Below are positions 1 to 5,803 of a DNA stretch of 7,186 bases, piece after piece. Source of the stretch: JACNFS01 sp964582065 (GTDB lineage Bacteria > Chloroflexota > Dehalococcoidia > GIF9 > UBA5629). Both the position numbers and the translations under genes were made by a program. Location: positions 1 to 7,186 of the forward strand of contig CAZOQG010000084.1 in the NCBI GenBank assembly GCA_964582065.1. The letters run 5' to 3'. The first letter of the stretch is position 1; every line of letters starts with the position of its first letter. Below the pieces are notes generated by a model that ran no database searches, was not told the origin of the DNA, and saw only the letters and a program-made list of their open reading frames with translations.

Positions 1-135
1 GCTTCGTCGCTAATGCTCCTCGCAATGACGGACAGATATCTCGAGATTGCTTCGCTTCGCTCGCAATGACGAAAAGGGCCTCGCAAAGATAGTATGGGTT
101 GGGATTGCTTCGCCGCTGATGCTTCTCGCAATGAC
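1..135. repeat. Three dispersed copies of a GCTTCG...CGCAATGAC palindromic repeat
   Basis: Copies lie at 1-29 (cut by the window edge), 45-70 and 103-135. The copies at 1-29 and 107-135 differ at 3 of 29 bases; the middle copy is a shorter variant. A full copy starts GATTGC and ends GCAATGAC, so ATTGC and GCAAT form the two ends of a small hairpin. Read on the other strand it is the GTCATTGCGAG...GAAGCAATC element that I recall as common between genes in many Chloroflexota and other metagenomic bacteria. No gene is visible in 1-207. The copies lie downstream of the acyl-CoA dehydrogenase, where transcript-end hairpins could matter, but a role is inference only. Confidence 0.75.
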
Positions 136-207
136 ATTGTTGAGCAATTCCTTATGCTTAGGATTTTCTAACCATGTGCAAATGTTTGAGACGTTACATA
201 TAGCGTC

Positions 208-1374
208 CTAGACGAAAGCCGAGATGCCTAGCATCTCACGACCGATGATTAGCTTGTGAATCTGAGTGGCGCCGTCGGGGAAAGTGAGGGTGCGGGCATC
301 GCGGAAATAGCGCTCAACGGGGTATTCTTCAGAGATGCCATAGGCGCCGTGGATTTGGACAGCCTTGGAGGTTACGCCGATGGCCATTTCCGTGCTGAAG
401 GCTTTGGCCATAGAGGCTTCTCTGAAGCAGATTTCACCCTTGCCTAGCAGGTAATAAGCCTGGAAGCAGAAGAACCGGGCTGCCTCGGTCATCATGACCA
501 TATCGGCAATCATTTCCTGAACGAGCTGAAAGCTGCCGATGGGGCGACCAAATTGTTTTCTCTCCTGAGCGTATTTGATGGCGGCGTCAATAGCGGCCTG
601 AGCGAGCCCCACCGCTCCCATGCCCACGGATATTCGAATTGAGACAAGGTCGGTGAGTGCTATTCGGTAAGCATCACCCAGGGTGCCGACGAGGTTGCTT
701 TTGGGAACCCGGCAATCCTCGAAGATTACCTCTGAGGTCGGGCAGGAACGACAGCCTAGTTTGGGCAGTTCCCTGGTGGTAAACGGGGATTGAGCCTTAT
801 CCACGATGAAGCAGGAAATGCCTTTGGCTCCCTTGCTTGGGTCGGTAGAGGCGAAGATGACAGCTATGTCAGCGATTCCGCCATTCGTTATCCAGGTCTT
901 GGTGCCGTTTATTACGTAGTAATCTCCGTCATGTACGGCTGTAGTCTTGATATCCCGAGCCGCGGAGCCGACATCAGGTTCGGTCAATCCAAAACAGGTG
1001 ATTTTTTCCAGGGACAGCACCTGCGGGATGAACTTCGCCTTTTGCTCAGCAGTGCCATCTTTCAATAGAATGGGGAGCAAGGCGCCATCTTGCATCATGA
1101 GTATCATGCCTAAGCTGAGATAAGCACGGGCCATCTCCTCGCCCAGAACACCGTAAGAGACAAGGTCGAGGCCTTGACCTCCATACTCTGGAGGAAGTGT
1201 TGAACCTATGTAGCCGAGAGGCAGCAGCTTCTTCAAAAGGCCTAAAGCGACATCTTTGGGCAGAGGATGATATTTGCGGTCATACTCATCGGCGATGGGC
1301 GTTATTTCTCGTTCCAGGAATTCCCGAACGTTCTTCTTCAGTATTTTTTGTTCCTCGTTGAGTTCTGGAATCAT
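208..1374 (-). CDS. Acyl-CoA dehydrogenase family flavoprotein
   Basis: This is a 388-residue cytoplasmic FAD enzyme, full length for the family, expected to oxidise an acyl-CoA to its enoyl-CoA and pass electrons to electron-transfer flavoprotein. An N-terminal helical domain (about 1-120) is followed by the flavin-contact motif GLTEPDVGS at 129-137 and WITNG at 161-165. The C-terminal helical domain carries ERKQFG (271-276) and the signature QIHGAYGISEEYPVERYFRD (340-359). The start is supported by AAGGAG four bases upstream of the ATG. The usual catalytic Glu of the YEGT motif is replaced by Asp367 (FPDGAT). The alternative Glu position used by isovaleryl-CoA dehydrogenase appears to be Ile246 next to Arg247, so it offers no substitute base. 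Substrate cannot be assigned; a branched, dicarboxylic or cyclic acyl-CoA is possible. The gene stands alone, divergent from the amr operon. Confidence 0.95.
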   Translation of the reverse strand: MIPELNEEQKILKKNVREFLEREITPIADEYDRKYHPLPKDVALGLLKKLLPLGYIGSTLPPEYGGQGLDLVSYGVLGEEMARAYLSLGMILMMQDGALLPILLKDGTAEQKAKFIPQVLSLEKITCFGLTEPDVGSAARDIKTTAVHDGDYYVINGTKTWITNGGIADIAVIFASTDPSKGAKGISCFIVDKAQSPFTTRELPKLGCRSCPTSEVIFEDCRVPKSNLVGTLGDAYRIALTDLVSIRISVGMGAVGLAQAAIDAAIKYAQERKQFGRPIGSFQLVQEMIADMVMMTEAARFFCFQAYYLLGKGEICFREASMAKAFSTEMAIGVTSKAVQIHGAYGISEEYPVERYFRDARTLTFPDGATQIHKLIIGREMLGISAFV

Positions 1375-1378
1375 TTCT

Positions 1379-1435
1379 CTCCTTCTCTTGGGTTATTGTG
1401 GGGGTTATTCTAAACCAAGTTTTGAGCATTGTCTA
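1379..1435 (-). promoter_or_regulatory. Promoter and ribosome binding site of the acyl-CoA dehydrogenase gene
   Basis: Read on the minus strand, a -35 box TAGACA (1435-1430) is separated by exactly 17 bases from a -10 box TAGAAT (1412-1407). Each box has one mismatch to the sigma70 consensus. Transcription would start near 1400, giving a leader of about 25 bases. That leader carries the Shine-Dalgarno AAGGAG (1384-1379), four bases before the ATG. No operator palindrome is obvious over the promoter. Confidence 0.65.
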
Positions 1436-1480
1436 CTGACTGTACTTTCTCTTCCCCTCGCTGTTGACGGGAGAGTCCGC

Positions 1481-1523
1481 TTCTGCGTTTCTAAGTATGT
1501 AGGGACTGACCTTCAGGTCTGTC
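1481..1523 (+). repeat. Repeat A, copy 1 (TGTAGGGAC palindrome)
   Basis: It matches 1731-1773 at 41 of 43 bases, at an offset of exactly 250. Its core forms a hairpin: GAC (1504-1506) and GACC (1508-1511) pair with GGTC (1516-1519) and GTC (1521-1523) across a T/T mismatch, with a TTCA loop. Confidence 0.8.
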
Positions 1524-1567
1524 GGCCATCCTACCGCTGGCGAGGCTTTAGCCTCGCACTACATGCT
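1521..1567 (+). repeat. Repeat C, copy 1, with perfect 8-bp hairpin
   Basis: It matches 1973-2019 at 42 of 47 bases. It contains GCGAGGCT (1540-1547), a two-base TT centre and AGCCTCGC (1550-1557), a perfect 8-bp palindrome. In the second copy the arms are unchanged and the centre is AA, so the palindrome is kept while flanking bases vary. It overlaps the last three bases of repeat A copy 1. Confidence 0.8.
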
Positions 1568-1570
1568 GCC

Positions 1571-1625
1571 TTGACGGGAGAGGATTGAGGTGAGGGTGAG
1601 GAAAGGTCAACGATTGACGACCAAA
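1571..1625 (+). repeat. Repeat B, copy 1
   Basis: It matches 1840-1894 at 52 of 55 bases. It starts TTGACGGGAGAGG and runs through a purine-rich GAGGTGAGGGTGAG segment. A 12-base fragment of the same start lies at 1464-1475, where it joins repeat A instead, showing that the families recombine as modules. Confidence 0.8.
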
Positions 1626-1694
1626 AACCAAAGAGTGGGGATTCGCATCTATGGAGATATTGCCTTTTCGTTGTCAGGGCTAGCCGCCGTAACT

Positions 1695-1740
1695 CCTTTT
1701 GGATTTTGACCTGTCATTTTGCATTTTAACTTCTGCATTT
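1695..1740 (+). repeat. Repeat D, copy 1 (AT-rich CTGTCATTTTGCATTT element)
   Basis: Bases 1695-1726 match 5804-5835, beside the assembly gap, at 30 of 32 bases. A more diverged copy follows at about 1924-1962, and an inverted relative lies at 5725-5751. Its last 10 bases (1731-1740) overlap the start of repeat A copy 2. The low-complexity AT-rich composition lowers the weight of the weaker matches, but the 30/32 match is convincing. Confidence 0.7.
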
Positions 1741-1830
1741 CTAAGTATGTAGGGACTGACCTTCAGGTGTGTCCTCGGGGTTTACGCCAGGGGTTTCGGA
1801 CAGGTCTAAAGACCCGTCCCTACATTTTTT
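1731..1830 (+). repeat. Repeat A copies 2 and 3 as an inverted pair, with T tract
   Basis: Copy 2 (left arm 1748-1774) and inverted copy 3 (right arm 1798-1824) match at 20 of 27 bases as an inverted repeat around a 23-base centre. Copy 3 alone also folds: GGAC and GGTC (1798-1801, 1803-1806) pair with GACC and GTCC (1811-1814, 1816-1819) across one A/C mismatch, with a TAAA loop, and TTTTTT follows at 1825-1830. That is terminator-like on the plus strand, but no plus-strand gene lies upstream, so a terminator role is unproven. Confidence 0.7.
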
Positions 1831-1833
1831 CCT

Positions 1834-1894
1834 TCTCCCTTGATGGGAGAGGATTGAGGTGAGGGTGAGAAAAGGTCAACGATTGAAGACCAAA
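1834..1894 (+). repeat. Repeat B, copy 2, with TCTCCC/GGGAGA hairpin
   Basis: Bases 1840-1894 are the second copy of repeat B (52 of 55 bases identical to 1571-1625). Just before and into it, TCTCCC (1834-1839) and GGGAGA (1845-1850) form a 6-bp hairpin around TTGAT. I recall this CCTTCTCCC...GGGAGAGG form as a widespread bacterial intergenic repeat. Confidence 0.75.
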
Positions 1895-1972
1895 TATGAA
1901 AGATTGAGGATTCAGATTCAGGATTCCTGTCACTTTGCGTTTTACATTTTGACTTTTACATTTCCACCTCGA

Positions 1973-2019
1973 GTCCGCCACCCTACCCCTGGCGAGGCTA
2001 AAGCCTCGCACTACATGCT
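1973..2019 (+). repeat. Repeat C, copy 2
   Basis: This is the second copy of repeat C, with GCGAGGCT (1992-1999), an AA centre and AGCCTCGC (2002-2009). It is followed at about 2021-2029 by a short GATGGGAGA fragment of repeat B and then by the amr promoter region, so the array ends about 25 bases before the first -10 box. Confidence 0.75.
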
Positions 2020-2040
2020 AGATGGGAGACGACTGTGGAG

Positions 2041-2103
2041 AGAGTGAATTGGTGACTTATAATCGGTTAGAGTGAAGTGGTATAATTGGCTAGGGTGGTG
2101 GTT
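2041..2103 (+). promoter_or_regulatory. Duplicated promoter of the amr operon (two TATAAT boxes)
   Basis: Two perfect -10 boxes TATAAT lie at 2058-2063 and 2081-2086, 23 bases apart. The second is preceded by TGG, making it an extended -10, which can work without a good -35; no clear -35 is seen for either box. The region around them is duplicated: 2041-2052 and 2069-2080 share 11 of 12 bases, and TATAATCGGTTAG recurs as TATAATTGGCTAG. A start from the second box would give a leader of roughly 15-20 bases containing GGGTGGTGG, the likely ribosome binding site of amrS. Confidence 0.55.
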
Positions 2104-2108
2104 GACTA

Positions 2109-3146
2109 ATGGCTGAGGCGTTGCTTTATGATAGGCTTTCTGGGTCTAGGGCGCGGTGCAATGTTTGCCAGTGGCGTTGTGTTATTGGGCCGGGCAAATC
2201 TGGCGTTTGTCGGGTACGTCGAAATGACGACGGCGTCCTTCGTGTGCTTAACTATGCTCAGGTCTCGTCGGTAGCTGTTGACCCTATCGAGAAGAAGCCC
2301 CTGTTCCATTTTTTCCCGGGGAGCTTGGCTTTCTCTCTGGGTACCTGGGGGTGCAACTTCCACTGTAAGGATTGTCAGAACTGGGAGATTGCTTGCATTG
2401 AGGAGCCATCCAAGATGATGAGGGATTCACGAAAAATTTCTCCACGAGAAGCTGTGAAGCTAGCAAAAGAACACGATTGTGGTGGCATCGCCTGGACTTA
2501 CAATGAGCCGAGTATCTGGTTTGAATATACACTGGACTCTGCGAAACTGGCCAAGAAGAATGGGCTTTACACTGTTTACGTGACAAACGGTTATCTTGCG
2601 CCAGAGGCTTTGGATATTATTGGGCCTTATCTCGACGCCTGGCGGGTTGATATTAAGGGTTTTTCTGATGCTTTGTACCGGGACTTAGCCAAGATTTCCC
2701 GGTGGCGGGGGATTCTTGAGGTGGCTAAAAGGGCGCAAGAGAAATGGAGTATGCATGTTGAGGTGGTGACGAATATAATTCCGACGATGAATGATGATGA
2801 GGAGCAGCTAGAGGGCATTGCTGGCTGGATACGGGACGAACTGGGGGAACTGACGCCGTGGCATGTGACGCGGTTTTATCCTCAGCATAACCTGACCCAT
2901 TTGCCACCGACCCCGGTAGCCAGCCTGGAGAAGGCTTATGATATTGGCAAAAGAGCTGGCTTGCGCTTTGTCTATTTGGGCAACGTCCCCGGTCATGGCG
3001 GAGAGAACACTGTCTGCTATTCTTGCGGCAAAGTGGTCATTCACAGGTTTGGCTATGAGACTGAAGTGGTTGGCGTTGACGGCTCAAAATGTAAGTTTTG
3101 CGGGGCTGAACTCAATGTGACAGCGACCCCAAGGCAACTGGCTTGA
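2109..3146 (+). CDS. amrS: AmmeMemoRadiSam system radical SAM enzyme AmrS
   Basis: This is a 345-residue cytoplasmic radical S-adenosylmethionine enzyme related to pyruvate formate-lyase activating enzymes. The 4Fe-4S/SAM motif CxxxCxxC is seen as CNFHCKDC at Cys82, Cys86 and Cys89, followed by GGIAWTYNEPS (125-135) and WRVDIKGF (178-185), typical of this subgroup. The N-terminus has a further cysteine cluster (Cys17, Cys20, Cys24, Cys34). The C-terminus has two CxxC knuckles (303/306 and 328/331) that look like a zinc ribbon; both extensions fit the family length. The target of the radical chemistry is, to my knowledge, unknown. It is the first gene of the operon: its TGA stop overlaps the first base of the amrB Shine-Dalgarno, and the next start is 12 bases away. 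The start is the first ATG after GGGTGGTGG. Confidence 0.95.
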   Translation: MAEALLYDRLSGSRARCNVCQWRCVIGPGKSGVCRVRRNDDGVLRVLNYAQVSSVAVDPIEKKPLFHFFPGSLAFSLGTWGCNFHCKDCQNWEIACIEEPSKMMRDSRKISPREAVKLAKEHDCGGIAWTYNEPSIWFEYTLDSAKLAKKNGLYTVYVTNGYLAPEALDIIGPYLDAWRVDIKGFSDALYRDLAKISRWRGILEVAKRAQEKWSMHVEVVTNIIPTMNDDEEQLEGIAGWIRDELGELTPWHVTRFYPQHNLTHLPPTPVASLEKAYDIGKRAGLRFVYLGNVPGHGGENTVCYSCGKVVIHRFGYETEVVGVDGSKCKFCGAELNVTATPRQLA

Positions 3147-3157
3147 GGAGGTAGTTT

Positions 3158-3964
3158 ATGGCAGGGATAGTTTTTGGTTGTATTGTACCTCATCCCCCGC
3201 TGCTGGTACCTGCTATAGGTGGAGGACAGGAGGCGGCGATATCAGCAACAACACAGGCTATGGAGCAATTAGCTGATAGGTTAGCCGGGCAGCATCCAGA
3301 AACAATTTTGATTATCAGCCCTCATGGAGAGTATCACTCTGATGCTATGGGCATACTTACTGCCAAATCATCGACCGGCGACCTAAGTAGTTGGGGCGTT
3401 CGGGGGCCTCGGCATGACTTTCATAATGACCTCGAAATGGTGGCACTTATTCAGAAGGAAGCAAAGGCGGCTGGTATTGGCACAAAGTCTATTGGTGAGA
3501 AGAGCTACCGGCTTGACCACGGGGTAATGGTGCCCATGCACTTCCTACTTTCTGGAGTGAAGGGGGTGCCGCTGGTGCCGCTCACGTTCTCCTGGCTTTC
3601 GTTGGACACGCATTTCACGTTTGGTAAAGCGATTAGACGAGCTGCAGAGCAAAGTCGAAAGCAAGTAGCATTGGTGGCCAGCGGTGATCTTTCTCATCGA
3701 CTTATTCCAGGGGCGCCAGCGGGTTACGAGCCTATGGGTAAAGTCTTTGACGAGAAACTGGTGAAGGCGTTATCATGTTTGGATACCGGGGATATTTTGA
3801 ATTTGGATAGGGAGCTTATTGAGCGGGCTGGAGAATGCGGCTTGCGCTCTTTTGTAATCCTTCTAGGTGCGCTGGATGGGCTCAGGGTAGAACCGGAGAT
3901 TCTTTCATACGAGGGACCTTTTGGGGTCGGCTATCTAGTAGCTTCTTTTGAAGTTGTGCCTTGA
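3158..3964 (+). CDS. amrB: AmmeMemoRadiSam system protein B (Memo-like)
   Basis: This 268-residue single-domain protein has the Memo fold, related to class III extradiol dioxygenases (LigB type) but with no shown dioxygenase activity that I know of. Visible motifs are PHPPLL at 11-16, SPHGEYH at 54-60, LDHG at 119-122, SGDLSHR at 175-181 and ECGLRS at 226-231. By remembered alignment, His12, His56 and Cys227 match the three residues (His49, His81, Cys244) reported to bind iron or copper in human MEMO1, so this copy probably binds metal. The start is fixed by a near-perfect AGGAGGT (3146-3152), five bases before the ATG. The gene sits between amrS and amrA as expected for the set. Substrate or partner is not known. 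Confidence 0.94.
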   Translation: MAGIVFGCIVPHPPLLVPAIGGGQEAAISATTQAMEQLADRLAGQHPETILIISPHGEYHSDAMGILTAKSSTGDLSSWGVRGPRHDFHNDLEMVALIQKEAKAAGIGTKSIGEKSYRLDHGVMVPMHFLLSGVKGVPLVPLTFSWLSLDTHFTFGKAIRRAAEQSRKQVALVASGDLSHRLIPGAPAGYEPMGKVFDEKLVKALSCLDTGDILNLDRELIERAGECGLRSFVILLGALDGLRVEPEILSYEGPFGVGYLVASFEVVP

Positions 3965-3984
3965 GGTTCGTTTAAGGGGGTAGA

Positions 3985-4500
3985 ATGGAAAAGCAGCTTC
4001 ATCCAATAGTAAAGCTGGCCAGAGAGGCGGTGGAAAGCTATGTTGGCCAGGACAAGGTACTCAAGCCAAAAGAGCTTACCGATGAAATGAGGCAGAGGTC
4101 TGGAGTTTTCGTGTCTATAAAGAAGCATGGTGAATTGAGAGGTTGCATTGGCACCTTTGAGCCAAGTAGAGCGAATGTAGCTGAAGAAATCGTTGCTAAT
4201 GCTATTAGTTCAGCCACTCAAGACCCTCGCTTTGCATCGGTTGTGGTTTCTGAGCTAGGTGACCTGGAATACAGCGTGGATATCCTCACCGAGCCCGAAC
4301 CGGTGGATAGTATTGACCAGCTTGACCCGAAGAAATATGGGGTGATTGTGGAGTGTGGGTTTAGGCGGGGGCTGTTGCTACCTGATCTCGAAGGTGTGGC
4401 CACTGCTGAAAAGCAGATCGAGATTTGTCGAGCTAAGGCTGGCATATCAGCCGATGAACCGATTAAACTGTACCGCTTTGAAGTGAGGAGATACAAGTAA
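3985..4500 (+). CDS. amrA: AmmeMemoRadiSam system protein A (AMMECR1 domain)
   Basis: This 171-residue soluble protein consists of a single AMMECR1 domain. The signature LRGCIGT is at 51-57 with its invariant cysteine at 54, and the later block RGLLLPDLEGV (128-138) followed by a Cys at 148 is also typical. Family members are found from archaea to man, and no reaction is established to my knowledge; the conserved cysteine suggests catalysis or a covalent intermediate, which is inference. The start is supported by AAGGGGG (3974-3980), four bases upstream. It lies 20 bases after amrB and only one base before the next gene. AmrA and AmrB are separate proteins here. Confidence 0.95.
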   Translation: MEKQLHPIVKLAREAVESYVGQDKVLKPKELTDEMRQRSGVFVSIKKHGELRGCIGTFEPSRANVAEEIVANAISSATQDPRFASVVVSELGDLEYSVDILTEPEPVDSIDQLDPKKYGVIVECGFRRGLLLPDLEGVATAEKQIEICRAKAGISADEPIKLYRFEVRRYK

Positions 4501-4501
4501 C

Positions 4502-5659
4502 ATGAGGTTGCTGATTATTGGTGTTGGCGACTGTGGCTGCAGGCTGGCTGGTGAGTTTGCTCGGTTGAACAAGGTGGCACGAGCCAAGCGGCGAGTCAGC
4601 ATAGTCAGCCGTGCCTACGCGATTAACGATGACCAAGCCAGCCTGGCGGCTTTGCCCAAGGCTGGGCGTGAATGGCTGCATCCTGTCTTGATTCGCAGTT
4701 CGTTTGCAGGTGAAAACAAGTCGAATGAAGCTGGCGCCCAACATATGCGTCAGGAAAGCGACCGGGTGCTGACGGCTATGAGAACGGGTGGTTTTTTTGA
4801 GGCGGATGCTTTTCTATTGATCGCTGGTGCCGCTGGAAGCCTTGGTTCTGGTGGAGTTCCAGTGATAGCCAAACTGCTCAGGGAGCGCTATGTGGGCAAA
4901 CCGGTCTATGGCCTCATTGTTCTTCCGTTTGAATCCGAGGCGGCCGACCCGCAATATGCTCATAATACGGCTACCTGTCTCAAGTCGATCGACAAAGCGG
5001 CTGACGCCGTGATTTTGGTGGATTATGGGGGCGTCGGAACGTGGGGAGACGCAACGCAGGTTAAGAATATGGACAGCGTGAACAAAGAGATAGTCTTTGA
5101 ATTCTATGACCTTCTTTGTGCTGGTGAGGCGGTTGGCTCAAAATATGTTGCAGCCAAAGTGCTGGACGCTGGCGATATAGTGCAAACGCTAACCGGTTGG
5201 ACAGCGATAGGCGTCGGTAGAACAGAATTTCGGGCGTCAAGATTTCCCTGGAGGAAATCGCGGGATTTTCGGGAGACGGGCTCGGAAACGCTCAGGGCTA
5301 TGGAGGCGATGAACTTGGCTTTGATTCGGTTGTCGATTGATTGCAAGTTGGAGGATGCTGGCAAAGCCCTGTATCTTCTTTCAACCCCAGCTAAACAAGC
5401 CCATATCGATATGGTTAAAGTTCTGGGGAATCGCCTGCGGGAGGTGGCAGGGAACGCTGAAACAAGAGACGGCAGTTTCTTCGGGGCTAGAGGTTTTGTC
5501 CAGGTTACTGTGGTGGTATCAGGGTTGGTTTATGTGGAGGCGATTAAGAATTACTATGACAGGGCGGTTAAATCAGCTCGGACGCCCAAAGCGGGGGAGG
5601 AGGCAGAGGGGAAGGCAGAGAGGAAGACAAAGAAGACGACGAAGAAGAAGGCAGATTAG
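4502..5659 (+). CDS. CetZ-like tubulin/FtsZ superfamily protein
   Basis: This 385-residue cytoplasmic protein has the order of motifs of a tubulin/FtsZ-superfamily GTPase. T1 loop: IIGVGDCGC at 5-13. T4 loop: AGAAGSLGSGG at 108-118, leading into VPVIAKLLR. T7-like segment: VLDAGDIVQTL at 220-230. By remembered comparison, NEAGA (75-79), PVYGLIVLP (134-142), NKEIVFEF and CAGE match archaeal CetZ better than FtsZ. The C-terminal half (about 262-342) fits the second domain. The nucleotide loops deviate: T4 reads AGSLGSG where GGGTGSG is usual, and T1 has Asp10 where Gln is usual. GTP binding or turnover may therefore be changed. The end (357-385) is a lysine-rich tail, with no FtsZ-type C-terminal peptide seen. 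ATG follows the amrA stop after one base, with GAGGAG 11 bases upstream inside amrA, suggesting translational coupling. Confidence 0.82.
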   Translation: MRLLIIGVGDCGCRLAGEFARLNKVARAKRRVSIVSRAYAINDDQASLAALPKAGREWLHPVLIRSSFAGENKSNEAGAQHMRQESDRVLTAMRTGGFFEADAFLLIAGAAGSLGSGGVPVIAKLLRERYVGKPVYGLIVLPFESEAADPQYAHNTATCLKSIDKAADAVILVDYGGVGTWGDATQVKNMDSVNKEIVFEFYDLLCAGEAVGSKYVAAKVLDAGDIVQTLTGWTAIGVGRTEFRASRFPWRKSRDFRETGSETLRAMEAMNLALIRLSIDCKLEDAGKALYLLSTPAKQAHIDMVKVLGNRLREVAGNAETRDGSFFGARGFVQVTVVVSGLVYVEAIKNYYDRAVKSARTPKAGEEAEGKAERKTKKTTKKKAD

Positions 5660-5803
5660 CATGGGATGCTCAGCAATGCTCCAATCATTATAGGTTCTTC
5701 GCTATCGCCAAGTTATAATTTAGAGGTCAAAAGTTAAAAGTTGAAATGACAAATAGAAATGTAAATATTGTTTTTCCTTTTTTAGAGCCAGCCCTCTAGA
5801 TTG

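Larger units (their letters stand above)
1464..2035. repeat. Nested repeat array filling the divergent spacer
   Basis: Between the acyl-CoA dehydrogenase promoter and the amr promoter there is no credible gene. The stretch is a mosaic of four repeat families, reading in order: B fragment (1464-1475), A1, C1, B1, a stretch of about 70 bases with no repeat, D1, A2, inverted A3, B2, D', C2 and a B-like fragment (about 2021-2029). The longest copies are 43 to 55 bases and differ by only 2 to 5 bases, so the duplication is recent or the copies are kept similar. Short open frames inside this stretch are products of the repeats, not genes. Confidence 0.85.

Noticed and set aside
190..207. Terminator hairpin just after the acyl-CoA dehydrogenase stop
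   Set aside because: The stem is 7 bp with an internal C/A mismatch in the minus-strand RNA and no T tract follows.
1464..2035. CRISPR array
   Set aside because: Repeats are of four kinds, differ in length and spacing, and lack uniform spacers; no cas gene is present.
1274..2047. Several short open frames on both strands in the divergent spacer
   Set aside because: They run through repeat families A to D, or overlap the acyl-CoA dehydrogenase start, and show no protein-like conservation or ribosome binding sites.
2109..3146. Pyruvate formate-lyase activating enzyme
   Set aside because: The fold is related, but the N-terminal cysteine cluster, C-terminal CxxC pairs and adjacency to amrB and amrA identify AmrS; no formate-lyase gene is near.
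3158..3964. Class III extradiol ring-cleavage dioxygenase
   Set aside because: The fold is shared, but the His12/His56/Cys227 set and operon context match Memo.
4502..5659. Canonical cell-division FtsZ
   Set aside because: It lacks GGGTGTG, the FtsZ NxDxxD form of T7 and the C-terminal partner peptide; CetZ-type blocks fit better.
5658..5670. Terminator after the CetZ-like gene (AGCAT GGG ATGCT)
   Set aside because: A 5-bp stem with a 3-base loop and no T tract is too weak to call.
5783..5798. Hairpin TAGAG/CTCTA near a T-rich run
   Set aside because: The T run lies before the stem on the plus strand and becomes an A run after it on the minus strand, so it does not fit a terminator in either direction.
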